Origin: Pseudomonadota bacterium
GTDB taxonomy: Bacteria; Pseudomonadota; Alphaproteobacteria; Rhodobacterales; Rhodobacteraceae
DNA length: 13,609 bases
Reading direction: 5' to 3'
Assembly (NCBI GenBank): GCA_022573605.1
Contig: JACZTQ010000054.1
Coordinates: forward strand, 1 to 13,609
Shown: positions 1 to 8,929 of the stretch, piece after piece
How the letters are laid out: each line of letters begins with the position of its first letter
How positions within the stretch are numbered: position 1 is the stretch's first letter
Made by a program: the position numbers and the translations under genes
The notes under the pieces: generated by a model
Databases searched by the model: none
The model's input: only the letters and a program-made list of their open reading frames with translations
Told to the model about the DNA's origin: nothing

Positions 1-62
1 CATTCCGCGCACCATCGCCCCGCGCGATCCCTCTTGAACGGTGCGCAGGATGCGCGCCCTAC
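1..62. repeat. GTAGGG-type palindromic element, left end cut by window
   Basis: Positions 40-58 form a hairpin (GGTGCGCA, loop gga, TGCGCGCC, one G-U wobble) that runs straight into CCCTAC at 57-62. The first bases (CATTCCGCGCACC, 1-13) look like the 3' part of the matching left hairpin, whose GTAGGG end would lie outside the window. The layout resembles the complete two-hairpin copy at 8214-8285. The boundaries are inferred from that comparison. Confidence 0.5.
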
Positions 63-110
63 CGCTATCGGCGCCGTCGCCGCCAGAAAACCACCGCCGC
101 CTACAGCAAG

Positions 111-144
111 TGTAGGGTGCGCATTCTGCGCACCGCCCCCTACA
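111..144. repeat. GTAGGG...CCCTAC palindromic element overlapping a stop codon
   Basis: The outer arms TGTAGGG (111-117) and CCCTACA (138-144) are perfect inverted repeats. They enclose a perfect 8-bp hairpin, GGTGCGCA (116-123) and TGCGCACC (127-134), with a 3-nt loop. On the minus strand the TAG stop codon of the PLP-enzyme gene (142-140) is part of the outer arm. The hairpin could protect or terminate that transcript, though there is no run of T after it. CTACA at 101-105 adds a further short partner for TGTAG. Confidence 0.7.
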
Positions 145-1357
145 GCACCGCGTCCAGATCCCGGATCAGATCCTCCGCATCCTCCAGCCCGACCGACAGC
201 CGGAACAGGCCCGGCCCGGCCCACTCGCGATAGGCCGCCGCCTGGGCGCCCTCCAGCCGGAACGAATTCTCCATCATCGCGCTTGTCGGCAACCAGCAGA
301 TCAGGCTGCGGTGGTGGCCCAGCGACACCGCGTAGTGGATGATGCCAAGCTCGCCCGCCATGCGCTCGGCCACCGCCAGGCCATCGGCCTCGGTGCCCTT
401 CAACCGGAACGACATCATGCCCGAGAAGTTGGTCATCTGGCGCCGGGCCAGCGCGTGCTGCGGGTGGCTCTGCAACCCCGGATAGTTGACCCGCGCCACC
501 CTCGCATCACCCTCGAGCCAGCGCGCCAGCGCCAGTGCGCTCTCCTGGTGCGCCTTCATCCGCAGCGGCAGGGTCGCCGCGCCCCGGGCGATCAGCCAGG
601 CGTTGAACGGGCTGATCACGCCGCCGTAATGGACGATGGCCTCCGAGATCAGCGGCCGGATCAGCGCGGAGGCGCCACAGACCAGCCCGCCCACCGCATC
701 GCCATGGCCGCCGATATACTTGGTCGCCGAATGCATCACGTAGTCGGCCCCCAGCGCCAGCGGGTTGCAACCGACCGGGCTGGCGAACGTGCTATCGACC
801 GCCAGCCGCGCGCCCGCGTCATGGGCGATCCCCGCCGCCGCCGCGATATCGGTCAGGCGCAGCAGCGGGTTGCAGGGGGTGTCGATGAAGATCAGCTTGG
901 TCTCGGGCCGCACCGCCGCGGCCAGGGCGTCGAGGTCCGAGGTATCGACCTTGCTGACCGCGACCCCCATCCGGGGCAGGGTGTCGCGGGTCAGCTCGGC
1001 GATCCCGGCATAGGCCACGTCCGACACGATCAGGTGGTCGCCCGACGAGAGCTCGGCGAACAGGATCGCGCTCGCCGCCGCCATCCCCGAGGCAAACGCG
1101 CTGGCCGCCTCGGCGCCCTCCAGCGCCGCCACCTTGGCCTCCAGCAGCCGCACGGTGGGGTTGGCCCAGCGGGTGTAGACGAAGGGGCTCTCGTCGGTCA
1201 GTTCATAGGCCGAGAACCCCTCCGGCTTCTCCTTGACGAAGGTCGTCGACATGACGATGTTGGGGCTCGAGGCCCCGGTCGCCGGGTCCGGCTGCTCGCC
1301 GGCATGGATCGCCAGGGTGCGCGGGCCGACCGCCTTGATGTCGAGGTTGCGTGCCAT
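140..1357 (-). CDS. Cys/Met metabolism PLP-dependent enzyme (cystathionine gamma-lyase / methionine gamma-lyase / gamma-synthase family)
   Basis: This cytosolic PLP enzyme of 405 residues belongs to the trans-sulfuration (Cys_Met_Meta_PP) family, which performs gamma-elimination or gamma-replacement on cystathionine, methionine, homocysteine or activated homoserine. Visible hallmarks are HAGEQPDP near residue 18, the YTRWANPT segment (Y61, R63, which bind PLP phosphate from the partner subunit), SGMAA at 90-94, VDSTFASP with D188, the PLP-lysine motif SATKYIGGHGD (K213), and R386 in FRLSVGLED for the substrate carboxylate. The ATG at 1357 is chosen over an upstream in-frame start because GGAGG lies 5 nt before it and the protein then starts like the family. 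The substrate cannot be settled: the cysteine typical of methionine gamma-lyase next to the active-site tyrosine is not seen (DVAYAGI). The gene stands alone, and its TAG stop lies inside a palindromic repeat. Confidence 0.93.
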   Translation of the reverse strand: MARNLDIKAVGPRTLAIHAGEQPDPATGASSPNIVMSTTFVKEKPEGFSAYELTDESPFVYTRWANPTVRLLEAKVAALEGAEAASAFASGMAAASAILFAELSSGDHLIVSDVAYAGIAELTRDTLPRMGVAVSKVDTSDLDALAAAVRPETKLIFIDTPCNPLLRLTDIAAAAGIAHDAGARLAVDSTFASPVGCNPLALGADYVMHSATKYIGGHGDAVGGLVCGASALIRPLISEAIVHYGGVISPFNAWLIARGAATLPLRMKAHQESALALARWLEGDARVARVNYPGLQSHPQHALARRQMTNFSGMMSFRLKGTEADGLAVAERMAGELGIIHYAVSLGHHRSLICWLPTSAMMENSFRLEGAQAAAYREWAGPGLFRLSVGLEDAEDLIRDLDAVL

Positions 1358-1401
1358 GCTTGCCTCCGCACCGGTGAATAGAGGGGCCGAATCGAGCGCC
1401 G

Positions 1402-1429
1402 AGCCTGACGGGATCGGCGCGGGCGTCAA
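1402..1429 (-). promoter_or_regulatory. Candidate promoter of the PLP-enzyme gene
   Basis: On the minus strand TTGACG (1429-1424) is followed after 16 nt by CAGGCT (1407-1402), which would give a leader of roughly 40 nt before the ATG at 1357. The -35 is good and the -10 is weak, which is common in GC-rich alphaproteobacteria. A perfect 10-bp palindrome GCACGCGTGC lies upstream at 1457-1466 and could be an operator. Confidence 0.38.
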
Positions 1430-1553
1430 GTCATGGCGGCGGGGATGGGGAGGGTTGCACGCGTGCGCATAGGGTCAAGTTGTTGAATTTGAACGAAATA
1501 CGAAAAATAGGGTGAATATGGTTAATGCGATTCCTGGCATCGTCGCGATGACA

Positions 1554-1588
1554 GCAGGCCGGAGTAAAGAGACGAGGGCAGCGCCCTC
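1554..1588 (-). terminator. Candidate terminator after the HIRAN-domain gene
   Basis: On the minus strand a perfect 6-bp stem, GAGGGC and GCCCTC with a 3-nt loop (1588-1574), is followed by a T-rich tract (GTCTCTTTACT). It begins about 30 nt after the stop codon of the HIRAN-domain gene. The T tract is interrupted, so this is only a moderate candidate. Confidence 0.35.
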
Positions 1589-1618
1589 CCTTGGCGATCA
1601 TGCGCCGTCTGTAGCACC

Positions 1619-2044
1619 TCAGGCTTCTGGCTTAGGCGGCCAGCTTACATTGAGCTTTACACCGAAAGAACCAACGTCGTCATCACCGCGATCCCATCCA
1701 CCAACAATCTTGGCTTTACATTTTGTGACACGACCGTCCAATCCCAGCCGTGAAAGTGTGTTCGTGTATTCAACAGCTTTTTGCCGATCCAGATAACCAA
1801 CCGTTTTATTTACGATCTCAACCCGAACAGCATTCGGATCATGGGGATTGTTCGGTTCGCGCCTTAAAGTTGCATCGGAAAAAACCTTCACGCCATCTTC
1901 AGTTTTTCCACCAGTTATTGCCGAGAGTGCCTTTTGGTAATGAGATTCCCCCACAATCTCGAACGTAAATCCGCGACCTGACTTTAGTTTAACCGCCAGG
2001 TTCTCTGCACCAAGTTTTCCGAATCGTTTCAAGAATCCGAACAT
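1619..2044 (-). CDS. Small HIRAN-domain protein
   Basis: This 141-residue protein is mostly one HIRAN domain: FEIVGESHYQKAL in the N-terminal third, then a strand pair containing REPNNPHDPNAVRVEI and VGYLDRQKAVEY. The NPHDPNAV signature followed by VGYL is diagnostic. HIRAN domains are known from HLTF/Rad5 helicases, where they bind 3' ends of single-stranded DNA, and as stand-alone bacterial proteins often found in mobile DNA; here nothing is fused to it. A basic N-terminus (MFGFLKRFGKLG) precedes the domain. The ATG at 2044 is preferred, with GGGA about 10 nt upstream; a GTG at 2059 in the same frame is possible but has no clear ribosome site. Base composition is clearly more AT-rich than both neighbours, suggesting transfer. 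The DNA-binding role is inferred only from the family. Confidence 0.8.
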   Translation of the reverse strand: MFGFLKRFGKLGAENLAVKLKSGRGFTFEIVGESHYQKALSAITGGKTEDGVKVFSDATLRREPNNPHDPNAVRVEIVNKTVGYLDRQKAVEYTNTLSRLGLDGRVTKCKAKIVGGWDRGDDDVGSFGVKLNVSWPPKPEA

Positions 2045-2146
2045 TCGGTTGAGTCCCACTATCGTCTACGGACTGATAATGCATCTTCTGCATACACCTT
2101 TCAATTCCATCTCAATCATCCTCTCGGTCCCACGGCGATCCACCAA

Positions 2147-2168
2147 GCGTAGGGGGCGGGCGCCCACC
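2147..2168. repeat. Partial GTAGGG-type element abutting the VOC gene stop
   Basis: GCGTAGGG at 2147-2154 leads into a palindromic core GGGCGCCC (2158-2165) and ends directly at the stop codon (2171-2169) of the VOC-family gene. It has the same start as the complete copy at 8214 but no CCCTACGC partner nearby, so it looks like half an element. It may have been broken when the adjacent low-GC HIRAN region arrived; that is inference. Confidence 0.45.
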
Positions 2169-2570
2169 TCAGACCTGGTTCGACACCTCGACCAGGTTTC
2201 CGTCCGGGTCGCGGAAATAGATCGAGAGCAGCGCCCCGGCGGCGCCGGTCTTCGGCACCGGCCCCTCGATCACCTCGACCCCCTCGGCCGCCAGATGCAA
2301 GGCGATCTCGGCCACCGGCACGTCGCTCAGCAGGCAGAAGTCGGCCGAGCCGGGGGTGGCGACCCGGGCCTTCGGCTCGAACTCGGCCCCCGCCTGGTGC
2401 AGGTTGATCTTCTGGTTGCCGAAGCTCAGCGCCCGGCGCCCGCCGGCGAAGGTCTCGACGCCCATGCCGAGGACACGGGTATAGAAGTCGATGGTTGCGT
2501 CCACATCGCCAGCGGTCAGCACGAAGTGGTCGATGCTCCTGATCAGTGGGGGGATCAGCGGCCGGGTCAC
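2169..2570 (-). CDS. VOC-family (glyoxalase/dioxygenase fold) protein
   Basis: This 133-residue protein is a single vicinal-oxygen-chelate domain with the two expected beta-alpha-beta-beta-beta modules. Module one starts at RSIDHFVLTAGDVDATIDFY (residues 11-30) and module two ends with IYFRDPDGNLVEVSNQV. Likely metal ligands are H15, H58 (INLHQ) and E128 (NLVEV), the spacing used by the glyoxalase I, fosfomycin-resistance and ring-cleaving dioxygenase families. The substrate cannot be read from sequence; many such lone small VOC proteins are annotated only to family level. The start is GTG at 2570, which overlaps the stop of the upstream gene as GTGA, so translation is probably coupled. The second gene of a two-gene operon. 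Confidence 0.9.
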   Translation of the reverse strand: MTRPLIPPLIRSIDHFVLTAGDVDATIDFYTRVLGMGVETFAGGRRALSFGNQKINLHQAGAEFEPKARVATPGSADFCLLSDVPVAEIALHLAAEGVEVIEGPVPKTGAAGALLSIYFRDPDGNLVEVSNQV

Positions 2571-2914
2571 CTCTTCGGCGCGGCAAGCAGGCCCAGCCGC
2601 TCCGGCATGACATAGTCGGCCGGGGTCTCGCGGCTGGAGGCGTCGTGCTTGAACTCGTAGCCGACCAGGCCGTCACGCGCCCAGGCGAACACCACCAGGC
2701 GCTGCGCGATTCGCTCCTCGCCGAGCATGATCTCGACATAGCCGCGCAGATGCGGCAGCCCGTCCGCCTCGATGACGAATCCGGTCTCGGTCAGCTCCAT
2801 GATGCGGTGCTGGCGCTCGCCCGCCACCACCAGATGACGGGTCCGCGCCCGGCGGCTTTTGCGCCGGCCGGCCTCGATCGCGGACAGCACCTCTCCCGGA
2901 AGAATGCTTTCCAT
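2567..2914 (-). CDS. PilZ-like small protein of unknown function
   Basis: This soluble 115-residue protein begins MESILPGEVLSAIEAG, followed by a basic stretch RRKSRRARTRH (about 17-27), a beta-rich core with MELTETGFVIEA (about 38-49), and YVEIMLGEERIAQRLVVFAW. The arrangement resembles a PilZ domain: an arginine-rich N-terminal motif, then a (D/N)xSxxG-like motif. The second motif is degenerate (ELTETG), so c-di-GMP binding is doubtful. AGGGAG lies about 9 nt before the ATG. It is the first gene of a pair with the VOC protein (4-nt overlap) and diverges from carB. Its leader contains several inverted repeats (2933-3018). The PilZ assignment is tentative; that the frame is a real gene is supported by the coupling and ribosome site. 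Confidence 0.72.
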   Translation of the reverse strand: MESILPGEVLSAIEAGRRKSRRARTRHLVVAGERQHRIMELTETGFVIEADGLPHLRGYVEIMLGEERIAQRLVVFAWARDGLVGYEFKHDASSRETPADYVMPERLGLLAAPKR

Positions 2915-2932
2915 TGCCGGTAACTCCCTGGA

Positions 2933-3018
2933 GCAATTTCGAGCCAGCCGGGTTCATTCGGCGACTCGGAAATTGCGTGAACCCCGTGAGACGGGGCGTC
3001 CGGCCTGATTCCATCAGG
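2933..3018 (-). promoter_or_regulatory. Structured leader upstream of the PilZ-like / VOC pair
   Basis: Reading the minus strand, the order is: a perfect 6-bp hairpin with triloop (CCTGAT, gga, ATCAGG; 3018-3004), a second perfect 6-bp hairpin with triloop (CCCCGT, ctc, ACGGGG; 2996-2982), then two interlocked pairings. The interlocked pairs are GGTTCA (2983-2978) with TGAACC (2956-2951), and GCAATTTCCGAG (2976-2965) with CTCGAAATTGC (2943-2933, one bulged base). The last two have pseudoknot topology and end just before the ribosome site of the gene starting at 2914. The second hairpin and the first interlocked pair share bases, so they are alternatives. A regulatory role is inference. Confidence 0.4.
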
Positions 3019-3177
3019 GCGCAAAACGCTCCACCTTCCCTGTTAGTATGCCTGTGAATAAGTTAATGAAAAGCTCTATTTTTCCGAAACTTGCACAAAC
3101 ACGGGTTGACTGCGGCCTGTGGATTACACCCCGAATCGGCGCGCCCGCCTGGCAGGCGCCCGGCCGCATCCGGTTCC

Positions 3178-3205
3178 TTGCCCTCTCCCGCAGGATCGCT
3201 ATAAC
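3178..3205 (+). promoter_or_regulatory. Candidate carB promoter
   Basis: TTGCCC (3178-3183) and TATAAC (3200-3205) are separated by 16 nt and predict transcription from about 3212, a leader of about 66 nt. The -10 matches the consensus at five of six positions. It is the best sigma-70-type match in the intergenic region. Confidence 0.5.
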
Positions 3206-3277
3206 GCTCCCGGCCCCACCCCAAAGGATGTTGATCCGCCGCCCGGCGGACCCCTGCCTCGCGCCGGAGAGAGCCCC

Positions 3278-6585
<3,308 letters not shown>

Positions 6586-6589
<4 letters not shown>

Positions 6590-6662
6590 GGTGGGGAGGG
6601 TTTTCTGAACCCACCATTCGCTCGCGTCACCGCCCATGGTGGGTCGGGGCGGCCGACCTTAC
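6586..6662. repeat. GTAGGG-type element at the carB 3' end
   Basis: The element starts GTAGGGTGGGG at 6586, so carB's TAG stop (6587-6589) lies inside it, and ends near CCTTAC at 6657-6662. Inside are GGGTT/AACCC (6598-6602 and 6608-6612) and a perfect 9-bp pair, ACCCACCAT (6609-6617) with ATGGTGGGT (6636-6644), which compete for shared bases. There is no T run, so it is not a classic terminator, but it may end or stabilise the carB message. Confidence 0.55.
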
Positions 6663-7249
6663 GGCGCTGAATGTCAGCTTATCGGCATATTCCAGACCCG
6701 GTTCCGAGGGAAGCTGAATGCGTATTGTTGACCCAGACCCGTCATTCGGCCTTTTCGCGGGCCCTGCCCGAAGTGGCCCTCCACCGGTTCTCGATGATCG
6801 TCTCGATATGACCTGAAAGCCGACATCGCTGCGTTTATCGACGAGGCGAGCAATTGGCGTGATCGAGGGAACTGCCCACCATCCTGCAACGCGTTTTCAC
6901 CGCAATCCTGACCGTGATCGACGCCCTGCGTGGGCCGCCGCGATCCGAGGCGTTCTCATGACCGACACCGCCGCATCGCCGATAAAATCCAACACCGGTG
7001 ACGGGATAGCTGCGTCCAATCAACCGGAAAACGCCGCTGGCAGCGGTCAAAACCACCAAATGACGCGCCCGAGCGATGCAACTCAGTCCGTTGCCTGGAA
7101 GCTCAAACGGCTTCAATCTGGAAAACTGCACTCGGCCGGGTTAGCCTTCACAGCTGAAAGGCCAAATGGGGAATGTCGATTGACAATTTGGAGCCGGTGC
7201 TCGAAAACGCAATTGCTGCCACCAGAGAAAATGGTCCCGGAGAATGATC
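6663..7249. other. Gene-poor lower-GC region, no supported gene
   Basis: I see no intact gene. Open frames here (for example 6859-7266 plus and 6835-7131 minus) lack ribosome sites and family resemblance. A short frame at about 6869-6960 (plus) reads LPTILQRVFTAILTVIDALR, which has a protein-like texture, but it has no start and ends in a stop, so it could at most be a remnant. The region probably contains decayed insertions. Confidence 0.4.
7180..7208 (+). promoter_or_regulatory. Candidate promoter of the small membrane-protein gene
   Basis: A perfect consensus -35 TTGACA (7180-7185) is followed after 17 nt by a weak -10 GAAAAC (7203-7208). Transcription would start near 7215, about 35 nt before the ATG at 7250. 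Confidence 0.35.
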
Positions 7250-7576
7250 ATGAACAAATTGAGTGAATGGCGAACCCCCGCAATCGCACTTGCGGTTGGC
7301 TTGATTGCAGGACCTATCATCTCGAACCTTCTCGGCTGGCAGGTCAGCAGCAGCACGATGGAAGAAGAGGTGGGGGCCGCCGTGGTCGAGCAACAGGCAC
7401 TGTTTTGCGAAGAGCGGGCACGTGCAGACGCGGCTTATACCGACGCGGCCGCCTTCAAAGCGCTCAATTTCAGTGCGAAACGCGAATTTGTCACCCCGCA
7501 TGCGCAGATGCCGGGCCAGGACTCCGCCGATAGCACAGTTGTACGTGCCTGCACGAATAAACTCGGAGCCGGATAA
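7250..7576 (+). CDS. Small membrane-anchored protein of unknown function
   Basis: This 108-residue protein has a short charged start (MNKLSEWRT), one hydrophobic segment at about residues 10-28 (PAIALAVGLIAGPIISNLL), and a soluble C-terminal part of about 75 residues. With this topology it is probably an inner-membrane anchor with a periplasmic domain. The domain contains EEEVGAAVVEQQALFCEERAR and a second cysteine near the end (VVRACTNKL), so a disulfide is possible. I recall similar small uncharacterised proteins in Rhodobacteraceae but cannot name a family. GGAG sits 7 nt before the ATG at 7250, while the in-frame ATG at 7244 is too close to it. It is the only convincing gene in the gene-poor stretch. 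Function unknown. Confidence 0.68.
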   Translation: MNKLSEWRTPAIALAVGLIAGPIISNLLGWQVSSSTMEEEVGAAVVEQQALFCEERARADAAYTDAAAFKALNFSAKREFVTPHAQMPGQDSADSTVVRACTNKLGAG

Positions 7577-7588
7577 GCCCTGCCTCGA

Positions 7589-7726
7589 TCAGCGCTGCGA
7601 CTTTGACGGAGCGCGGGATCCTGAGAACGGCGGTGCAATAATCGCCTCCTCGAGGATCCGGAGCTTCTCCTCATCCGGCCAGCTCCGGCGACGCTCGCGG
7701 CCCGTGATGATCTCAACCCGTCCCAT
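7589..7726 (-). pseudogene. Remnant of a transposase N-terminal (OrfA-type) gene
   Basis: The minus-strand frame from the ATG at 7726 reads MGRVEIITGRERRRSW, then PDEEKLRILEEA. This matches the typical opening of helix-turn-helix transposase OrfA proteins of the IS3/IS66 type, which start with a GRERRRxW(P/S)DEEK-like motif. After about 28 residues the similarity ends and the frame runs into unrelated sequence, stopping after 45 residues. No DNA-binding helix, second ORF or terminal inverted repeats are seen, so it is a decayed fragment rather than an active element. The exact IS family cannot be fixed from so short a piece. Confidence 0.6.
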
Positions 7727-8213
7727 AGTTCCAGCGCCCGTTTTGGAACTACTTGCGAAATCAGTTTCTAAACTTGGACCGGCGCCAGAACTTCACCAAC
7801 CCCAACTCACCGACCGCTTCCGGAAGACGTGTGCATTTTCCCGAAAATCGGGTTTTCAGGTGTATCAAGCCGCTCACAGGAGTGAGTGTTTGTCGGCATT
7901 GCGGCTAATGCGTGCATTGCCGGAATTGTCAGTGGCAAGCTCGGACCGTCGAATTTGCGGCAGGATCACTCAGATTTGAGGGTCGCCATTCCACCCGAAG
8001 GCAGACATCGGGCTGCAAGAAACATTCAGAGCCAGCCTGAAACGGGGGCTATGTCGTTCTATGGCACAACCCGGACCTTTAATGGTGCCCCCTCGGGCTT
8101 CCGCTACCTGCCGGAAAGCAGACCTTTGCGCTCCACTGGACGTTATCGGAGCGGGCCGCGCAATTTGCGCGAAATATTCCCAAATTCGTCAATAACTTGA
8201 GGGGTGCAAAAAA

Positions 8214-8285
8214 GCGTAGGGCGGAACTCGTTCCGCCAATCGCCTTCGCCACCGGCGCAACGGCGCATCAAGATGCGCCCTACGC
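8214..8285. repeat. Complete two-hairpin GTAGGG...CCCTAC element
   Basis: Perfect 8-bp outer arms GCGTAGGG (8214-8221) and CCCTACGC (8278-8285) enclose two perfect hairpins of 8 bp each. These are GGCGGAAC/GTTCCGCC (8220-8227, 8230-8237) and GGCGCATC/GATGCGCC (8262-8269, 8272-8279), joined by a 24-nt spacer. The plan is like a REP/BIME or small MITE and is the clearest copy in the window. It lies about 35 bp past the stop of the BrnA-like gene and could serve as its 3' structure. Confidence 0.75.
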
Positions 8286-8319
8286 CATCGCCGCCGGTAG
8301 TCGACAAGGCACACCCCTC

Positions 8320-8652
8320 TCAAATCACCTCCCCCCGCCAATCCAGGTCGCCCTTCTGCTCGATCTCCTTCGAGATCACTCCGTGCATGTAGGCCCGCAG
8401 GATGGCGTTCATGCGCGATTGGTAGCCCCGGCCCAAGGCCCGGAACCACGCCACCATGTCGGCGTCCATCGTCACCGTCAGCTTGGTCTTCTTCGGCTTG
8501 ACCGGGTGCCGGCTCTCGACCGCGTGCCAGCCCGGAGGCACCAGGCTGCGGGTGCGCTTGTAGAGCTCGAAAGCGATCTCCTGCTCCTCGAGGTCGTCGA
8601 TCAGCTTGGCTAGGCTGCGTTCCTCGGTCTTGCTGCGTTTGCGGTCCAGCAT
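8320..8652 (-). CDS. BrnA-type antitoxin family protein (ribbon-helix-helix), orphan
   Basis: This 110-residue protein has a charged, helical N-terminal part (LDRKRSKTEERSLAKLIDDL) and a C-terminal ribbon-helix-helix region, KTKLTVTMDADMVAWFRALG then RGYQSRMNAILRAYM (about residues 55-89). That is the signature of BrnA antitoxins, which neutralise the RNase BrnT and repress their own promoter through the RHH fold. No BrnT-like gene is next to it on either side, so it may be a lone regulator or an antitoxin whose partner was lost. The start at 8652 is supported by GGAGG about 9 nt upstream; an open frame extends further upstream but into the repeat region. The gene diverges from greA, and four 11-bp tandem repeats lie 90-130 bp upstream, a possible operator. 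Confidence 0.8.
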   Translation of the reverse strand: MLDRKRSKTEERSLAKLIDDLEEQEIAFELYKRTRSLVPPGWHAVESRHPVKPKKTKLTVTMDADMVAWFRALGRGYQSRMNAILRAYMHGVISKEIEQKGDLDWRGEVI

Positions 8653-8740
8653 GATATCCGCCCTCCGTTCTGCCCGACGACTATCGACGATTTGCGTTAA
8701 ATTTTCCCCAATGGAGGCGGCCCTGCAAAAGCCGCTACGA

Positions 8741-8784
8741 TTGCACGACCAATGCACTACCATTGCACTACCAATGCACACCCG
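8741..8784. repeat. Four 11-bp tandem repeats between brnA-like gene and greA
   Basis: Four units start at 8741, 8752, 8763 and 8774: TTGCACGACCA, ATGCACTACCA, TTGCACTACCA and ATGCACACCCG, alternating T and A at the first base. The period of 11 places each unit on nearly the same face of the helix, as expected for cooperative binding of a regulator such as a ribbon-helix-helix protein. The third unit could also act as a -35 (TTGCAC, 17 nt, TGGAAT at 8786-8791) toward greA. Confidence 0.8.
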
Positions 8785-8820
8785 TTGGAATCGGGCTCGA
8801 TTTCACTCCGGCGGATGGTC

Positions 8821-8849
8821 TTGCAGAGCCGGGACTCCGGTTCTATGCT
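8821..8849 (+). promoter_or_regulatory. Candidate greA promoter
   Basis: TTGCAG (8821-8826) and TATGCT (8844-8849) are 17 nt apart and would start transcription near 8856, giving a leader of about 75 nt. It is the closest reasonable match upstream of greA. Confidence 0.45.
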
Positions 8850-8867
8850 CAATTCTCGTGATCTGCG

Positions 8868-8916
8868 GGACCGCGTCTGAAAGGGCGCGGTCTGGCATTT
8901 GTCAGACCCGAGACCG
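8868..8916 (+). promoter_or_regulatory. Alternative hairpins in the greA leader
   Basis: GACCGCG (8869-8875) pairs with CGCGGTC (8886-8892). The same right arm can instead pair downstream: GGTCTG (8889-8894) with CAGACC (8903-8908), or CGGTCT (8888-8893) with AGACCG (8911-8916). These are mutually exclusive. There is no T run after either, so a simple attenuator is not shown; a regulatory role is speculation. Confidence 0.3.
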
Positions 8917-8929
8917 ACTGGATGGAGCA

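Larger units (their letters stand above)
2915..3277. other. Divergent intergenic region between the PilZ-like gene and carB
   Basis: No credible gene is seen here. The left third (2933-3018) holds closely packed inverted repeats that would be in the leader of the minus-strand gene. The middle (about 3050-3105) is AT-rich and holds two DnaA-box-like nonamers: TTATTCACA (minus strand, 3061-3053) and TAATCCACA (minus strand, 3126-3118). The right third holds the candidate carB promoter. Confidence 0.6.
7577..8319. other. Gene-poor region with transposase remnant and palindromic repeat
   Basis: Apart from the transposase remnant (7589-7726) and the repeat at 8214-8285, I can support nothing. A frame starting GTG at 7886 (MFVGIAANACIAGIVSG) has AGGAG close upstream and a hydrophobic start, but the rest (to 8200) does not look like a protein. 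Base composition is lower in GC than the flanking conserved genes. Confidence 0.4.

Noticed and set aside
3044..3126. A replication origin, suggested by DnaA-like boxes and AT-rich DNA
   Set aside because: Only two boxes, and no dnaA, dnaN, parA, hemE or repABC gene nearby.
6835..7131. Minus-strand 98-codon frame in the gene-poor region
   Set aside because: Cys/Arg-rich composition, no ribosome site, no domain; more likely debris.
7840..7856. Short stem CCCGA/TCGGG followed by TTTT, like a terminator
   Set aside because: Only 5 bp, and no gene ends upstream of it.
7886..8200. Possible small gene (GTG start, hydrophobic opening) with AGGAG upstream
   Set aside because: Spacing to the start is short, the hydrophobic part covers only about 15 residues, and the rest has no protein-like pattern; left as unsupported.
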